A stretch of DNA of 64,000 bases, taken from assembly GCF_001649575.2 (NCBI RefSeq), contig NC_051438.1, positions 27,599,325 through 27,663,324 on the forward strand, read 5' to 3'. Under the pieces are notes generated by a model. That model was not told the DNA's origin, searched no databases, and was given only the letters and a program-made list of their open reading frames with translations. This document shows, piece after piece, positions 11,776-23,934 of this stretch (position 1 is the first letter of the stretch; each line of letters begins with the position of its first letter). The position numbers and the translations under genes were made by a program. This stretch comes from Kryptolebias marmoratus. Taxonomy: Eukaryota > Chordata > Actinopteri > Cyprinodontiformes > Rivulidae.

Positions 11776-12767
11776 TGCATTAGTGGTCAGCACTGGGGTC
11801 TGAGCCCCGGGTTGGACCTGGATCTGTACAGAGTCTGAAAACCACGCTGCCTTCAGGCCGAGGCCGCCTTTGAATAAGACGTCCATGTCCCGGACGACCG
11901 AGGAGACCTGGTGAAAAGTCCAAGACAGTCAGACAGGTAGAAGACAAAAAGAAACACGGACCAGGACACCAGAACCCCCCTCTGCCGAGGCACCCCGCCC
12001 TCCTGGTCGGAGCTCAGTGGAGCGGAGCGCTAACGAGTCAAACCTCCCTTTCATCTGGGGCCCGGGGCTGTGGGGGTGGGCTTCAGAGAGTGTGTGTGTG
12101 TGTGTGTGTGTGAGGCAGAGAGATCCAGACAGCCGCTGACGGTCATAAAATATGTATGGACGCCATGACTCAGGCAGCCCATAATTGATCAGGGGTTGAC
12201 ATTAACCATCCCGGCTCGGCTGCACCTGTGAAGCCCCGCCCCCACGCTCGCCGTGACGACCCCCATCCTTAACGAGCCGCCACAATCAGACAGACACGGC
12301 GAAGAAGAAGAAGAATGGAGGAGACACGCCCAGAAGCTCAGTCACAGCCAGGATCCACGGATCCTCCCGTCTGCTTTTAGATTTTATAAATATGTTTTAA
12401 TGTTAGGAACCCCAACATGACTCCTTCATTTCTGTTTGAAGCTCTGGCGTGAAAAGCGGCGGGCGACATGCATTCCCTCCCTTATTTTCCACCAAATAAT
12501 AAAAACCTTTAAAGTTTTTCTCTTCAGCTTCTGTTCCTAAAAGAACATCTGTTCAAATAAAAGTCTCTGAGCCTGTCCTTATAAATGTCTGAAGATAAAA
12601 AAAAACAGAATAACTTCAGGAAGGAATTCACTGGAACTGGAAACATTTTTTTTTTTTTCTGTGGAAATGTAAATAATGTCTCCTCACAGAATTCCTCACA
12701 TCCAGCTGTGTTTGTTCAGAAACCGTCAGTCTGTCTGCTGACGAGTCCTTTCTGAGAGCATCAGTCG
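11776..12767. other. No gene seen; (GT)n 12090-12112, R1 3' fragment 12450-12480
   Basis: The R1 piece reads GGCGGGCGACATGCATTCC on the + strand. 12150-12260 is unique-looking (GTTGACATTAACC inside) but nothing firm can be said. Confidence 0.6.
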
Positions 12768-13352
12768 GACCTGGTCCTGGTCCTGACTCGACCCCTGACT
12801 CAATCCCTAACTCGGCCCTGGCCCTGACTCGCCTCTGGTCCTGACTCAGCCTCTGACTCGGTCCCTAACTCGGCTCTAGCCCTGACTCAACCGTGGACCT
12901 GACTCGGCTCTGGTCCTGGCCCCAGCCCTGTTCCTGACTCCACCCCGGACTCGGCCCCTGACTCAGCCCTGACTCAACCCCTGACTCCACCCCTGACTCC
13001 TCCCCGGACTCGACCCCTGACTCCACCCCTGACTCCACCCCGGACTCGGCCCCTGACTCGACCCCTGACTCAGCCCTGACCCCACCCCTGACTCCACCCC
13101 TGACTCCTCCCCGGACTCGGCCCCTGACTCCACCCCGGACTCAGCCCCTGACTCCACTCCGGACTCGACTCCGGACTCGACCCCTGACTCGGCTCTGGTC
13201 CTGACTCGACCTCTGACTTGGCCCCAGCCTGAACCTAACTTGGCCCCGGCACTGACTCGACCCTGGTCCAGACTCGACCCCGGACTCGACCCCGGACTCG
13301 ACCCCGGACTCGACCCCGGACTCGACCCCTGACTCCACCCCTGACTCGGTCC
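12768..13352. repeat. 12-bp minisatellite (GACTCGACCCCT)n
   Basis: Roughly 48 imperfect 12-bp units, with C/G variation at the sixth base and CCTG/CCGG at the junction. On the minus strand it reads as a Gly-Val-Glu-Ser repeat in an open frame, a by-product of the 12-bp period. Confidence 0.92.
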
Positions 13353-15037
13353 CTCCTCTCCACATCGGCCCGTCTGCTCAGCGTCGTTCTCGCGGCGTGG
13401 AGAGCAGAGTGACGGTTTGACCGAGGCGCTCAGATGTCGCGGCTTCACGGCGCTGTCTGATTGCAAACTGACTCCAGCCTCCATTTTGTTCTCGTTTTGT
13501 TTCTCATCATCCTGGAGCTCAGAGGCCATCGCTGCGTGAATCCTCTCCTCTCAGGTCCTCCACCGTGAAATCCGACCTTATAAAAGTTTCCTTCCTGTCA
13601 GGAAGTGACGGCTGATAACTGACGTCTGTACGAAGCTGGAAAACCGAATTTAATGGACCGAGATGTGGAAACCGAACCGACAGAAGCTGATCTTTGACGG
13701 TGTTGGTTAACGGGGAGGGAAATGTGCTAAAATCTGCAACCATGTGAGGTTTTATTTCCCTTTTTTTAAGCATCTAGTAACTAATTTCACCCTGAAACCT
13801 CCAGCGAGGCGGCAGCCCCGTCTGTAGAAAAGGACAGGTTGATCAGATCTGTAATGATTCTGTGCCGGTAAACTCGTCAAAGCGTTCGGTCTGACCTACA
13901 TTCTCCCACCACACTCCTTCACGCCGCAGAGACCCACAATGGCGGAGGTGCGGCGACTCTGTGTGACGGACACGAAGCTCTGGCACAGGTCAGCGAGTCG
14001 AATGAAAGAGGTTGAACGATTCTCTGCAGACGGCAGGACGAATCCGCTGCTGGTTCGTCCGCTTCAGGGCGGAAACGGACGCTAAGAATAGTCGCAGTAT
14101 TAACCGTCAACAGTTGCCCGGCGTTTCTGTTTCCTGGGTGAAAACGTAAACCGGTTTGAGACGAGAATCGAACGAAAAGCTGTTTTTTTATCCACTTCCA
14201 GGTGGATTTTCCTCTGTTCATTGTCCAGATTTGACATTTCATTGACCCGTGTCTCATTAAGGATTCCGTCTTTCACCGTTACTCCAGCCTCCGTGCCGGT
14301 TGAGCGGTAAATTGCCGCAGGGGCGTTGAAGAGCTGGCCGGCTTAATGGGGGACATGAGTGGGTGGTCTGCAGCCGCGCACCTTTCTGGAATGACTCACT
14401 TGGCTCAGCCTCGGCGTTTCGCTCTCCGCTGACTTTCGCCTGCTGGTGAACAATGGTGCAAAAAAAAAAAAGTGGCTTTTAAGTGTTTTTTTTTTGTTCC
14501 TTTTTACTAAGACTAAAAAAACTCTTCATTACCTACGAAGCCGAGCTGCTTTAGTTTGTGAATGTTCTGGTAGCTTTTTGATCAAATTGACTTTTTGTGG
14601 GTTTTTAAAACGAGAACACTTCACCTGAGCTGCTGGGAGGAAAGAAATGGTCCTTTGACTTCCTGTGTGAGATGTATTTAGGCCTCTTTTCTTTATAATT
14701 ACTGAAAATTGTTCTGTCAGACCTTAAAAAAAGCTAATGTGTAAAATGAAAAAGACTTAATGTGCAGCAGTGCTTCAGTTTTCTCCTTATCTCTACCGGC
14801 TCAAACCTTCAGATGCAAATCGTTAAAATCTGACCACATTTATTTCCTTTTGGCATCAGCCCAACTCAGAGGTTACCAACGGACCTTAGGAAAGATTAAA
14901 AATAGCAACAACTCAGCCCGTTTCAGAAATGTTGAGCTAAAATCTGGCGTGGAAGTAGCTGAACGTCTTAACCAACATGACAAACGGTGACAAACTAATA
15001 AAACATTCAGAAAGTAATCAATGGAGTTGAGATGGGC
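13353..15037. other. No gene seen; R1 fragment 14930-14970
   Basis: Poly-A/T tracts at 14460-14520. The R1 piece (GAGCTAAAATCTGGCGTGG) is on the + strand just before the LINE fragment. Confidence 0.6.
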
Positions 15038-15800
15038 GGAATTTCTAGGCGCAGCCAAGGTGACCTTAGGATTGCATCTCTGCTCTTTGCAGATGATGTG
15101 GTCCTGTTGGCTTCATCAGATCCGTCCACAGCCGGGATGAGGATCAGTGCCTCCAAATCCGAGGCCATGGTCTTGACCCGGAAAAGGGTAGAGTGCCTTC
15201 TCCAGGTCGGGGAAGATGTCCTGCCCCAAGTGGAGGAGTTTAAGTATCTCGGGGTCTTGTGGAGCAGGAGATCGACAGGCGGATTGGTGCAGCGTCTGCA
15301 GTGAAGCGGGCGCTGTACCGATCTGTCGTGGTGAAGAGAGAGCTGAGCCAAAAAGCGAAGCTCTCGATTTACCGGTGGATCTACGTTCCTACCCTCATCT
15401 ATGGTCACGAGCTTTGGGTAGTGACCGAAAGAACGAGATCGCAAATACAAGCGGCTGAAATGAGTTTCCTCTGCAGGGTGTCTGGGCTCTCCCTTAGAGA
15501 TCGGGTGAGAAGCTCGGTCATCCGGGAGGGACTCAGAGTAGAGCCGCTGCTCCTCCACGTCGAGAGGAGCCAGCTGAGGTGGTTCGGGCATCTGGTGAGG
15601 ATGCCTCCCTGGTGACGTCCCACCGGGAGGAGACCCAGGAGACGCTGGAGGGACTATGTTTCTCGGCTGGCCTGGGAACATCTTGGGATTCCCCCGGAGG
15701 AGCTGAACCAAGTGGCTGGGGAGAGGGAAGTCTGGGTCTCCCTGCTTAGGCTGCTGCCCCCGCAACCCGACCCCGGATCAGAGGGAGAAGATGGATGGAC
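15038..15800 (+). pseudogene. LINE (non-LTR retrotransposon) 3' fragment 1
   Basis: Contains the RT catalytic box as LLFADDVVLLAS (~15080-15110), then KSEAMVLTRKRVECLLQVG, EEFKYLGVLW, and after a frameshift EIDRRIGAASAVKRALYRS, LSIYRWIYVPTLIYGHELW, SQLRWFGHLVRMPPW. A further shift gives RRRWRDYVSRLAWEHLGIPP and GEREVWVSLLRLLP. The part between the FADD box and the AGMRIS segment is deleted. It ends in GAAGATGGATGGA, the short GATG tail usual for this fish LINE. Truncated 5', frameshifted, not functional; clade not assigned. Confidence 0.9.
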
Positions 15801-16839
15801 GTTTGCCCCGAAGTTTGAGGACAGATCGTCCTCTCTGTCCTCGTTCACTCCACTGTCCTACTTGTCCCCCGATGTCCCGCTCAGATCTATCAGGCGCTTA
15901 TTTTGTTTCTCTTTAAGCGTCTTTCTCTTGCAGCACGGCCGTCCGAACAGCCCAACGTGTGTTTGTCACACCGGTTAATAAAGGAGATTCTGATTGGAGA
16001 AGAATCGGCGGGACAGCCTGTGTTTTACTCCACCTAACACCACCCTGCTGCTCCGTTTAAACCAGCTAAACACTGTTTACTCACACGGACCTTCTGATGG
16101 AAATAGCAACAGCTCATTTTAGCGCAACGTGCAATTATACAGCGGCGTGCTGCGTGTTTACGGCCCTGCAGAGGCTCGGAGGAAGAGTTGTCCTCTCCTA
16201 AAGAACAAAAGTTATTTATCTGAAAGCTGCAAACGAACGGATCAACTAAAGCGATGACAAATCAGCTCGTCTTCTTCTGAAGACCCAAACCGACCCAAAC
16301 CTCCAGCAGCTGAACCTTCAGCTCCTGAAGGACCAGAAGGTTTGATGGACCAGAGGCGGACTGCAGGAGGAGAACCTGAGAGGCAAACCTTCAACAGAAG
16401 AACCACCGCCTGTCTGACCGGCGCCGGCCTCCACCGCCTGTCTGACCGGCGCTGGCCTCCTCCTGCTGTCCAACAGGCGCCGGCCTCCTCCCGCCGTCCG
16501 GAGGTGAAACTCCTCGCAGGCTGTGTGACATCATCGTGAAGCTCGGGGGTTCCTCTGGTGAAACGTGGGGTTCCAGTTCCCGACAGCATCACTCCAGACC
16601 AACTGGTCCTCTTCTTCTTCTTCTTCTGCTTCCATTTTCCCTGTTAAACGTGGCGTCAGGAACCTCCTCGGCGTCCTGCAGCGGTCTGCCACAGCTGGCC
16701 CCGCCTCCTTCTAAGGAGGTAACTCCGCCCACAATCAGCCCACAGAAACTCTAAAAACAAGTCGTTAACGTTTGAAACCAGAGAAACGGACCCTGGAGGG
16801 TTTATGATGGGGTTTAACTCAAAGAAAAACATGAAAACT
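15801..16839. other. No gene seen; (TTC)n 16608-16627
   Basis: GC-rich 16330-16600 gives open frames on both strands without homology. Confidence 0.6.
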
Positions 16840-17650
16840 CTTATTTTTAGATTTTATTTCATTTCCCCTTTAAAGCTCCAATCTATGACATTAATATCAT
16901 ATTAAATTAACTTCTCAATGCCTGAAGAAGATGAATGTTTCTCAATAAAGAAGAGATATATTTGAATATTTAATAACTGATGGAGTTTTATATTGAAGAC
17001 ATTTTTAAATCGTTCATATTTGTCTCACTCAGGTACATAATATCTTGAATAAAATAATTATTCTCAGAGCTGTTTGATAAAGCTTTTGTGGGTCGTTGGG
17101 TTGGAGTGATTTTAAGGAGCATTCGGAGGTTTGTCACCTCTCTGTCCCCCTCGTGTTGCAGATTATTGGCACAAACATGTTGGAAATGAAGGCCGGGCTC
17201 TCGTCTGTAGTTTAATTTATATGGTAATCCGCCTGTAGACCTTGGTTGGGATTTGAGTGATTCCAGCATAAGGTCTGGTAATGCATTCAGCTGGACATGT
17301 TCTGACAGCGGTGGAAAGCCTATACATCCTCGGAGCGTCGACGCCATCTATCATTCGGGAGGTTTGGCAGCATATCGGTTCTCCAGACTTCATAACTGTC
17401 CCATTTATTTCAAAGCCTACCAGTAAAATATCAGCTGAATGCAGAGCAGCCGGGGAAGCTGAGGCTACCTTTCATCATAAGTCCAGGAGACAGACGAGAA
17501 ATTTGACTTCCTGTAACTCATGGCGCTTTATTTACTGGCACCTGAGGTGGAAAATGTGGAGATTTTATACAGATGCACCTGCTCGCTGGTTTTAGGCCAT
17601 GAAAAATGGAATATGGCTCACAGAAGAAGAAAAATAAGCTTTAGATCATG
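16840..17650. other. Repeat-free AT-rich block, possible conserved noncoding element
   Basis: Stands out as free of simple or dispersed repeats and of CpG, with words such as TTTATTTACTGGCACCTGAG and AAAATAATTATTCTCAGAGC. This is a judgement from texture only; no alignment was possible. Confidence 0.25.
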
Positions 17651-17879
17651 TTCTTTTTAAAAGATTTTGCAGTTTAAAGAGTCATTGTCCTCCTATGTTG
17701 ATCCGTTTCTGGAATATTAATCCAGCACTGAGCTCTGGAATAATTGCAGTTATCAATATTTGTTAAAAGGACCAAACAAGTTTGGCCTTTTCAGCTTTAA
17801 TTTTAGTCTCCATGCAGCAAAGTAGAGATTTTATACTCAGACAAAACTAAAAGTTGTAAAGATGTTTTCATGTTCTTAC

Positions 17880-18110
17880 CAGAATATTATCTGAGGTTAC
17901 ATTAGCTTGTTATTGTTTCTGTTAGCTAGCTACTGTTGGCTCAACTGAACATGTCAGTTGAACTGAGTTAAACATTATCTAGCTAGGGTTAGCTAAACCG
18001 AGTAGCTTAATTAGCTAGCCAATGTTTGTTAAACTGAGGTTACATTAGCTAGCCAAAGTTAGCTCAACTAAGGTTACATTAGCTTGTTATTGTTTCTGTT
18101 AGCTAGCCTC
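17880..18110. repeat. Degenerate TTAGCTAGC-rich tandem repeat
   Basis: The segment from GGTTACATTAGCTTGTTATT to GTTAGCTAGC occurs at 17895-17930 and 18072-18107 almost identically, with shorter copies between. Confidence 0.75.
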
Positions 18111-18962
18111 CACTTTTCAACTCGACAGTCAGACTCTTAGAGACTCTGTAAGGGTCACGGTGAGAATCTGACCAGTGGACGAGCGACACAGATCATATTA
18201 GCCTGAAACAGTTGAGGAGGTAAAAAGTGCCGTCATGGAGTCACGTGGAAGGTTGCATGTACAACCAGGTGAACCAAAGTCATGAAGGATCATCCTCTGG
18301 GGACCAAACTGCTCCACATCGGTTTGAGTCGGACGGAAAATGGTTTTAAATCAGATGCAGCTATTCCCAGGAATGCTCTGCCTGAATCTGATGCACAAGC
18401 TAATATTATTTGTTCCACAGGTGCCGTTTAGAGTCTGATTCCACCTCCCGTCGCTTTCTGACAACCAATATCCAGCAAACGCTCGAGCCCGCTGATTACC
18501 ATCTGCTGCAGGAACCAAATCAGGTCAAATCTGTTTGGCAGCAGGACGGAGCAAACATGTTCCAGAAGTGAAGCCAGGACGGCCGATCGGCGCCAGTTTT
18601 TCATTTTTTCATCATCACCGCTCTCCGTGAGTCCCTGGGCCTCGGAACGCCCAACTGTTTGATTCTGGCAGAAGACCGGAGTGTGTGAGCAGCAGAGAGG
18701 CTTTCTGTCCTGAGGTGAACTCTGCAGCAGACGAGGTGAGAGGGTGAGGAGGGAGGAAGGAGGGAGGGAGGCTGCTCGCTGCTGACGGAGCGAAGAAACA
18801 GACGCTGAGAACCAGAGGCGGGGGGGACGGCAGGAAGACCAACGGGAAGAGGGCGGACGTGACAAACGGGAGGAAGACGAAGCTTCAGATCATCAGAAGC
18901 AGAAACGGACAAGAAGAAAAACAGGAACATGTTTTAAAAACAGAGAAAATGTATAAAATACA
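18111..18962. other. No gene seen
   Basis: The minus-strand frames 18428-18930 overlap in three frames and show no domain. Confidence 0.6.
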
Positions 18963-18994
18963 GAGAATGCATATCACCCGCTGCCTTTCATGCC
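18963..18994 (-). repeat. R1 3'-module fragment
   Basis: Reverse complement of GGCAGCGGGTGATATGCATT. Confidence 0.75.
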
Positions 18995-19039
18995 AGAGTT
19001 TCAGACTAAGTTTCGTTACTCATGATCTCATGTGTTCAT

Positions 19040-19755
19040 GTGTTCATGGACGGGATCTCCAGGTGGAGAGGGAACCTCAGGGTCTCGTCTCTTGTTGTGG
19101 ACGATGGTTCTGTTGGCGTCTTCAGGCCGTGACCTTCGGAGAGCTCTGGGACGGTTCTCAGCTCCTCTGAGTCCGAGGTCCTGGTTCTCCAAGTCTCTGG
19201 GAGTCTTGTTCCTGAGTGACGGATCGACGGATCGGAGCCTCGGCTTCAGTAATGATGGCATCGCTTCGGTCGGAAAGAGTCGAGTCGAAAGACAAAACTC
19301 TGGACTTCCTGCTCCGTCTGCGTTCTGACCCTCACCTGTCATGAGGTTTGGATCAGGACCCAAGGAACCAGATCCTGGATCCAATGCACTGAAATGAGCT
19401 TCCTCTGTCGGGCGGCCGGGCTCAGCCTCAGAGATGAGGAGTAGCTCTGTCATCCTGAGGGAGCTGGGAGTAGAGCAGCTGCTCCTCCGCATCGAAAGGA
19501 GTCAGCTGAGGTGGTTCATCCGATCAGGACGCCTCCCTGTGGAGGTTTTTCGGGCTTGTCCCACTGGGAGGAAACCCAGAAATCCCTGCAGGGATTCTGG
19601 GTCCTCTCTGGACTGGGAACACCTCGGGATCCTCCAGGAGGAGCTGGAGAGAAGGAGGTCCGGGTTTCTCTCCTGGACCTGCTGCCTCTGTGACCTGACC
19701 ACAGATGGATGGATGGATGGATGGATGGACAGATGGATGGATGGACGGATGGATG
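19040..19755 (+). pseudogene. LINE 3' fragment 2 with (GGAT)n tail
   Basis: Degenerate copy of the family at 15038: AEMSFLCRAAGLSL-like coding, then LLLRIERSQLRWF, CPTGRKPRN, LDWEHLGILQEELERRR. It ends at 19703-19755 in GGAT/GGAC repeats. Upstream parts (19040-19370) are scrambled but keep the GWMVLLAS-like FADD region, with the catalytic Asp residues lost. Confidence 0.8.
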
Positions 19756-19930
19756 ATCTCTATGACTCTCAGCTCCTACAGCTCAACTTTTAGCTCAATG
19801 ATTGTAAAATTGACTAAATTAAATCCGTTTTTATGTTTGCTGACGGTGATTAGCTGTGACAGCTGGAGATGAGCGTCCAATGATGAGTTCCTTCATTAAA
19901 ATTCATCCAGTCACTCATGAGGCAGTTTGC
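19756..19930 (-). repeat. R1 copy, divergent
   Basis: Directly abuts the LINE tail. Reads GACTCTCAGCTCCTACAGCT, TTTTAGCTCAATGATTGTAA and CATTAAAATTCATCCAGTCA. Confidence 0.7.
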
Positions 19931-20433
19931 CCATCACACACACACACACACACGCACACACACATTTATCACCTGCCTTTTGGCTGAGCGCAGTAAAAAC
20001 CAACCTGCGCAGCACAAAACGATGTCCGTCCTCCTCCGGATGTTTCCTGCAGCCGAACAAAAACGAGTCCAGCGCCGGCAGAACAATGAGACACAGATTT
20101 GCCACCTGGGTGTTTTATTGGAACGCAGCGGCTAAATCGGCTCATTGTGCAGAACTATTATCGCTGGGAGTTAAAGAAACTCTCCTCCCACCTGGCTCCG
20201 TTCAAATGAAGTCTTCATTTCTTTCTCTTGGTTTTAATGATCACCTTCGTCGGGTTTTTCTGCCTCTTCTCTTCTTAGACCTTTTCAGATAAATCTGAAT
20301 TATTCTCCCGTCCTTGGTTTTTGTTCTGCCAGGACCGGTAGACCCAATGGGAACCAAAGCCCGGTTCTAACACGGTGGAACGTCACGGTTGGCTTTAGGC
20401 TACAGAAGCAGGACTTTGTGCGTGTTTGTCTGC
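19931..20433. other. (CA)n at 19936-19965, otherwise nothing seen
   Basis: CA repeat with one CG; the remainder has no recognised feature. Confidence 0.65.
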
Positions 20434-20535
20434 AGCGTTAGCAAAATATTTCACAAACAGATTTTAACGAAACTCTCAGGAAGTAACTGACGTTCGGCTA
20501 AAAGCCGATTAAAAATGGCTGCCGCGACTATTCAG
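20434..20535 (+). repeat. R1 5'-half copy
   Basis: GTTAGCAAAATATTTCACAA, ATTTTAACGAAACTCTCAGG and AAAATGGCTGCCGC. Confidence 0.8.
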
Positions 20536-20869
20536 CGTCGTCTCGTTTGTTTTCACAGATTTGGTGCAAACGAAGCTCAGAGACGCTGGAGATGATGTCA
20601 TAAACAACGACTGCCGTCTGCTGCAGGTAAGACTCCGCCTCCCCAAACGTACTCCAGAAAATGTTGTTTTTTTTTGTTTCCAAAGAGCGGAGAGCTGATG
20701 AGGCTGCAGAGATTCTGTAAACAGGCAACAAAGACGAACACAGTTCATCACCAATCCTTCGTTCTGCAGAGAGTCGCTGCATTGCATTTGAGTTGGACTT
20801 GGTGGAAGCTGCGGCGCGGATCCCGGGGACGGATTCTGCGGCCTTTAAATCCAGACTCAGATTACAGCT

Positions 20870-21050
20870 CAAAGAAATGCATATCGCCCGCCGCCTTTCA
20901 AACTGAGACGATGACTCTCGGCTACAACCACGCCAGCTTTTACCTCCACATCTGCAAGAATCAAAGAGCTGGAGCCATCTTTGTTCTGGCTGAGGTCAGT
21001 TATACGCGGCAGCCATCTTGGATCGGGTTGACTCTGAAAGTTGGAGATGG
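20870..21050 (-). repeat. R1 copy
   Basis: Reverse-strand copy beginning at ATGCATATCGCCCGCCGCC, then ACTCTCGGCTACAACCACGC and GGCAGCCATCTTGGATCGGG. It points towards the copy at 20434. Confidence 0.85.
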
Positions 21051-21091
21051 GCGACGGTTTCTTTCTGAGGGTTTCCTTTAAATCCTGAGTC

Positions 21092-21373
21092 ACACACACA
21101 TGTTATGTCTCTCTATCTTTTCAGGGACTTTCCATTGACTTCCATTCATTTCTACACCCTAACTACAGCCTAACCCTGACCCTTACCCTAACCCTAACCA
21201 TTACCAGTACACACCTAACCCTAAACCAAACCTTAGTCCTAAACCTAACCCCTAACCCAAAAACATAATTTCTCCTCGTGGGGACCAGGCTTTGGTCCCC
21301 ACAAGTAGCAGTTGGTCCTCACAAGGTAGTATATGTTAGGAAAATTGTCCCCACAATGTAGCAAATACATGGC

Positions 21374-21402
<29 letters not shown>
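21092..21402. repeat. Teleost GGACC-type dispersed repeat with CCCTAA and (CA)n
   Basis: TTCCATTGACTTCCATTCAT, then degenerate CCCTAA units (21155-21265), then TGGGGACCAGGC and TTTGGTCCCCAC (an inverted pair), GTCCCCACAATGTAGCAAA, and a terminal (CA)n (21374-21401). This layout is a repeat I know from many acanthomorph genomes. Confidence 0.8.
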
Positions 21403-21404
<2 letters not shown>

Positions 21405-21522
21405 GGTTTGGAGTGGACCTATCTTGGCTTGTGTTAGGGTTTCCAGCTCCTTTGGGGCCCTTTGTGTTTTGTTTTTGGATGTTTTACTTCTGATCATCTT
21501 TATTCAAACCATGACTGAGTTT

Positions 21523-21595
21523 GTATCTGGGGTGGTAGTAGCTGAGAGTCATTCCAGCCACGTTCTCCGAGTGTGACGTGTCCCGACATCACGAG
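21523..21595 (+). repeat. R1 middle-module fragment
   Basis: GGGTGGTAGTAGCTGAGAGT followed by CACGTTCTCCGAGTGTGACG. Confidence 0.75.
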
Positions 21596-22295
21596 ATCTC
21601 ACGTTTTGTTTCCAACGTTTGACCAAAACGGCTCCGGCTCTCAACGCAGCCTTAGTTTCAGCAACAGCCATTCCTTCAGGGAACGGCCGCCTCTGCAATC
21701 AGCTGAGGCCCAAAAGAAACGACGGTTTTCCGTCTTCGCATTCCTTGGAAGCTCGTTCTTCCTGTCGACAGTGTGAGAAAGCGTGTCCTGGAGAGCGAGC
21801 GCTCATGTAATGGCCACTAAAACAACCTTTTCCTCAGATTTATTTCCTAAAACTTAAACCCCGATCCAAACGGCTCGAAGCAGCTGCGTTTGGAAAAAGC
21901 CTCTGGAAAAAATCGACTGCGGCTGTCGCCAAGTCGAGCGTTTGGCGTGGGAGCTTGTTAGCGCCGTATCCAAAACAAGGCCGCGGGGGGAGGAGAACCA
22001 GATGTGGACGTTGGCGGCCGGCTCCCGAGGACAGTGAGAACTCGGCGACGTCAGCACCAGATGGTCCGGTCGTTAGGGCGCCGCTGGCAACCGTCAGCCG
22101 AAACACCCCTTTAAAAACGACCGGACTGTCCCTTTAATGGAGTCCAGCTCGTTCTTTGTTTTCCTGGGATGGACTGAAGGAACTCCAGGAGGGATTGGGT
22201 TGGAAGGCTCACCCGTCGTTCCGGGTCACTTTGATCCCGGACAGGCCCCCCAGGTTTGGAGTTGAGGCAGGAAGTCGAGGAGATGAGCTGCTGAG
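21596..22295. other. No gene seen
   Basis: GC-rich at 21900-22100 with overlapping frames on both strands; no domain recognised. Confidence 0.6.
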
Positions 22296-22508
22296 AGGAA
22301 TGCTTATCGCCCGCAGCCTGGTCCCCTCTGAATGACTCTCAGCTACTACCACACCAACTTTTAGCTCAATATCTGTAAAATTCGGCTGTTTTAGCCCCGT
22401 CTGTGGTGGCCATTTTGAACTGGATGGACTCCAGAGGTTAATGAGTTCGTTTCCTGAAGGTTTCATTAAAATCAGCTGGGTGGTTGGAGATATTTTGCTA
22501 ACACAGCA
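22296..22508 (-). repeat. R1 copy, nearly full length
   Basis: All modules present in reverse order, from ATGCTTATCGCCCGCAGCC to GAGATATTTTGCTAACAC, with ACTCTCAGCTACTACCACAC in the middle. Confidence 0.88.
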
Positions 22509-22739
22509 AATAAAAACACAAAGGCAAAAACCCTCATCGCCGCTTTGAGTAAATAAAAACTAAAAATGAAGATTTCAAAGGACCTGAGTTCATTTCTGGG
22601 GACAAAATAAATGTTAAATAACTCAAAATGTAGGAAAGTTACCAGAACTAAAAGCCTTGAAAGTTGAAATAAATCAAACTGTTTGCGAAACGAGAGAATA
22701 AATCAGTAAGATTCATGTTTCAGCAGTAAAGCAAATATG

Positions 22740-22745
22740 TTTATT
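22740..22745 (-). terminator. Candidate distal polyadenylation signal
   Basis: AATAAA on the minus strand, about 1.88 kb beyond the ankrd50 stop. A T-rich, moderately GT-rich stretch follows on the minus strand (22720-22670). Confidence 0.4.
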
Positions 22746-23934
22746 AAGCATTTTAATATACATCAGAAAAGTTCTGCTTGGTATAATCCAGAAATTACTT
22801 TGAAATGAAGGTAAATGTACACGAGAAGCTATTTACAATCAACCACTGACGGACAAACAAAAAAAGAAAAACGCATCGAGACGGACGATACGGCGTGTCC
22901 CCGCCGACCCGTCCTGATCGAACCCTCCTGCTGACCGCTGGAGGAGACGAGCAGACAAGGAGCTGATGGTCGTCCCGTTTGCTCAAAGTTTACGTCACAA
23001 GAAGCCTGTGGAGAAAACGAGGAAGTCTGGAAAGCGAACGCAGCTCCAGATGTTTGGGTTCCCGTCCCCCCTGTCCCCTTCGCCCCCTCCCTGTCCCCCT
23101 TGTCCCCTCCCTGGGTTTAAGTCCTGCTTAACTGATGGCTCCTCCCTGGGAGGAGCAGTCTGCTGTTTCAACTTTGGCTTTACGACTCTGCATTTTCAAA
23201 AAAATATATATATTTATCACCAACAGATGAGTTGTCTTGATGGCTAAACCCTTTTTTTGTTTTTTTTCTTCTTCGTGTCTCACCCCTGAAAAATCCAGCA
23301 GAAGAAACATAAACGTGACAAACAAACAAACAAACAAAGTCTGGGCTTTTGTTTGCTGCTCCCTAACTCTGCAAACAGAAAGCAAACGGCTGCGTTTAGC
23401 ACCAAACAAAGGTTACTTAAATACTCGGAAATGTTTGCACATAGAAACGTCACGCACACGATACACAAACTGAGAAGTCCCATAGGGACGAAATGAACTT
23501 TTGTTTTTACATCGATTCGACCCCTCCCTCTTCTTCTTCTTCTTCACGTGTTTGTGACGAGAAACAGGAAGCGGTTTAAAGAATAAAAGCTCGCAGGCAT
23601 CGTCTGAACACAGCACCGTGGTGGAACGCAAACAAAACACAACAAAAGTGGCTTTTTTCCCAAAACAATAAATATGTGTTGAAGCAAACAAACCTGCAGC
23701 GCGCCGGTCGTTATCTGCCGTCTGATTGGTGGACGACGTCTCGTCTGATTCGCTGATAAAAAAACGTGACGTTGGATTAAATATGAAACAGAACGACGTG
23801 TTTTAATCACGATGGAACGTTTAGAATCAGCAGGAGAGACGGGCGAGGGTCCACCTGTCCACTAAAAGACATCTAATGATTTTAGAATCAAGTTCCCTGT
23901 CTTTGGACACCACAGAGGACAAGTCCTCCATCCT

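Noticed and set aside
12963..13529. 188-codon minus-strand frame rich in Gly-Val-Glu-Ser
   Set aside because: A 12-bp tandem repeat read in frame; not a protein gene.
15007..15765. 252-codon minus-strand frame
   Set aside because: Antisense shadow of the LINE reverse-transcriptase fragment; the plus strand carries the recognisable motifs.
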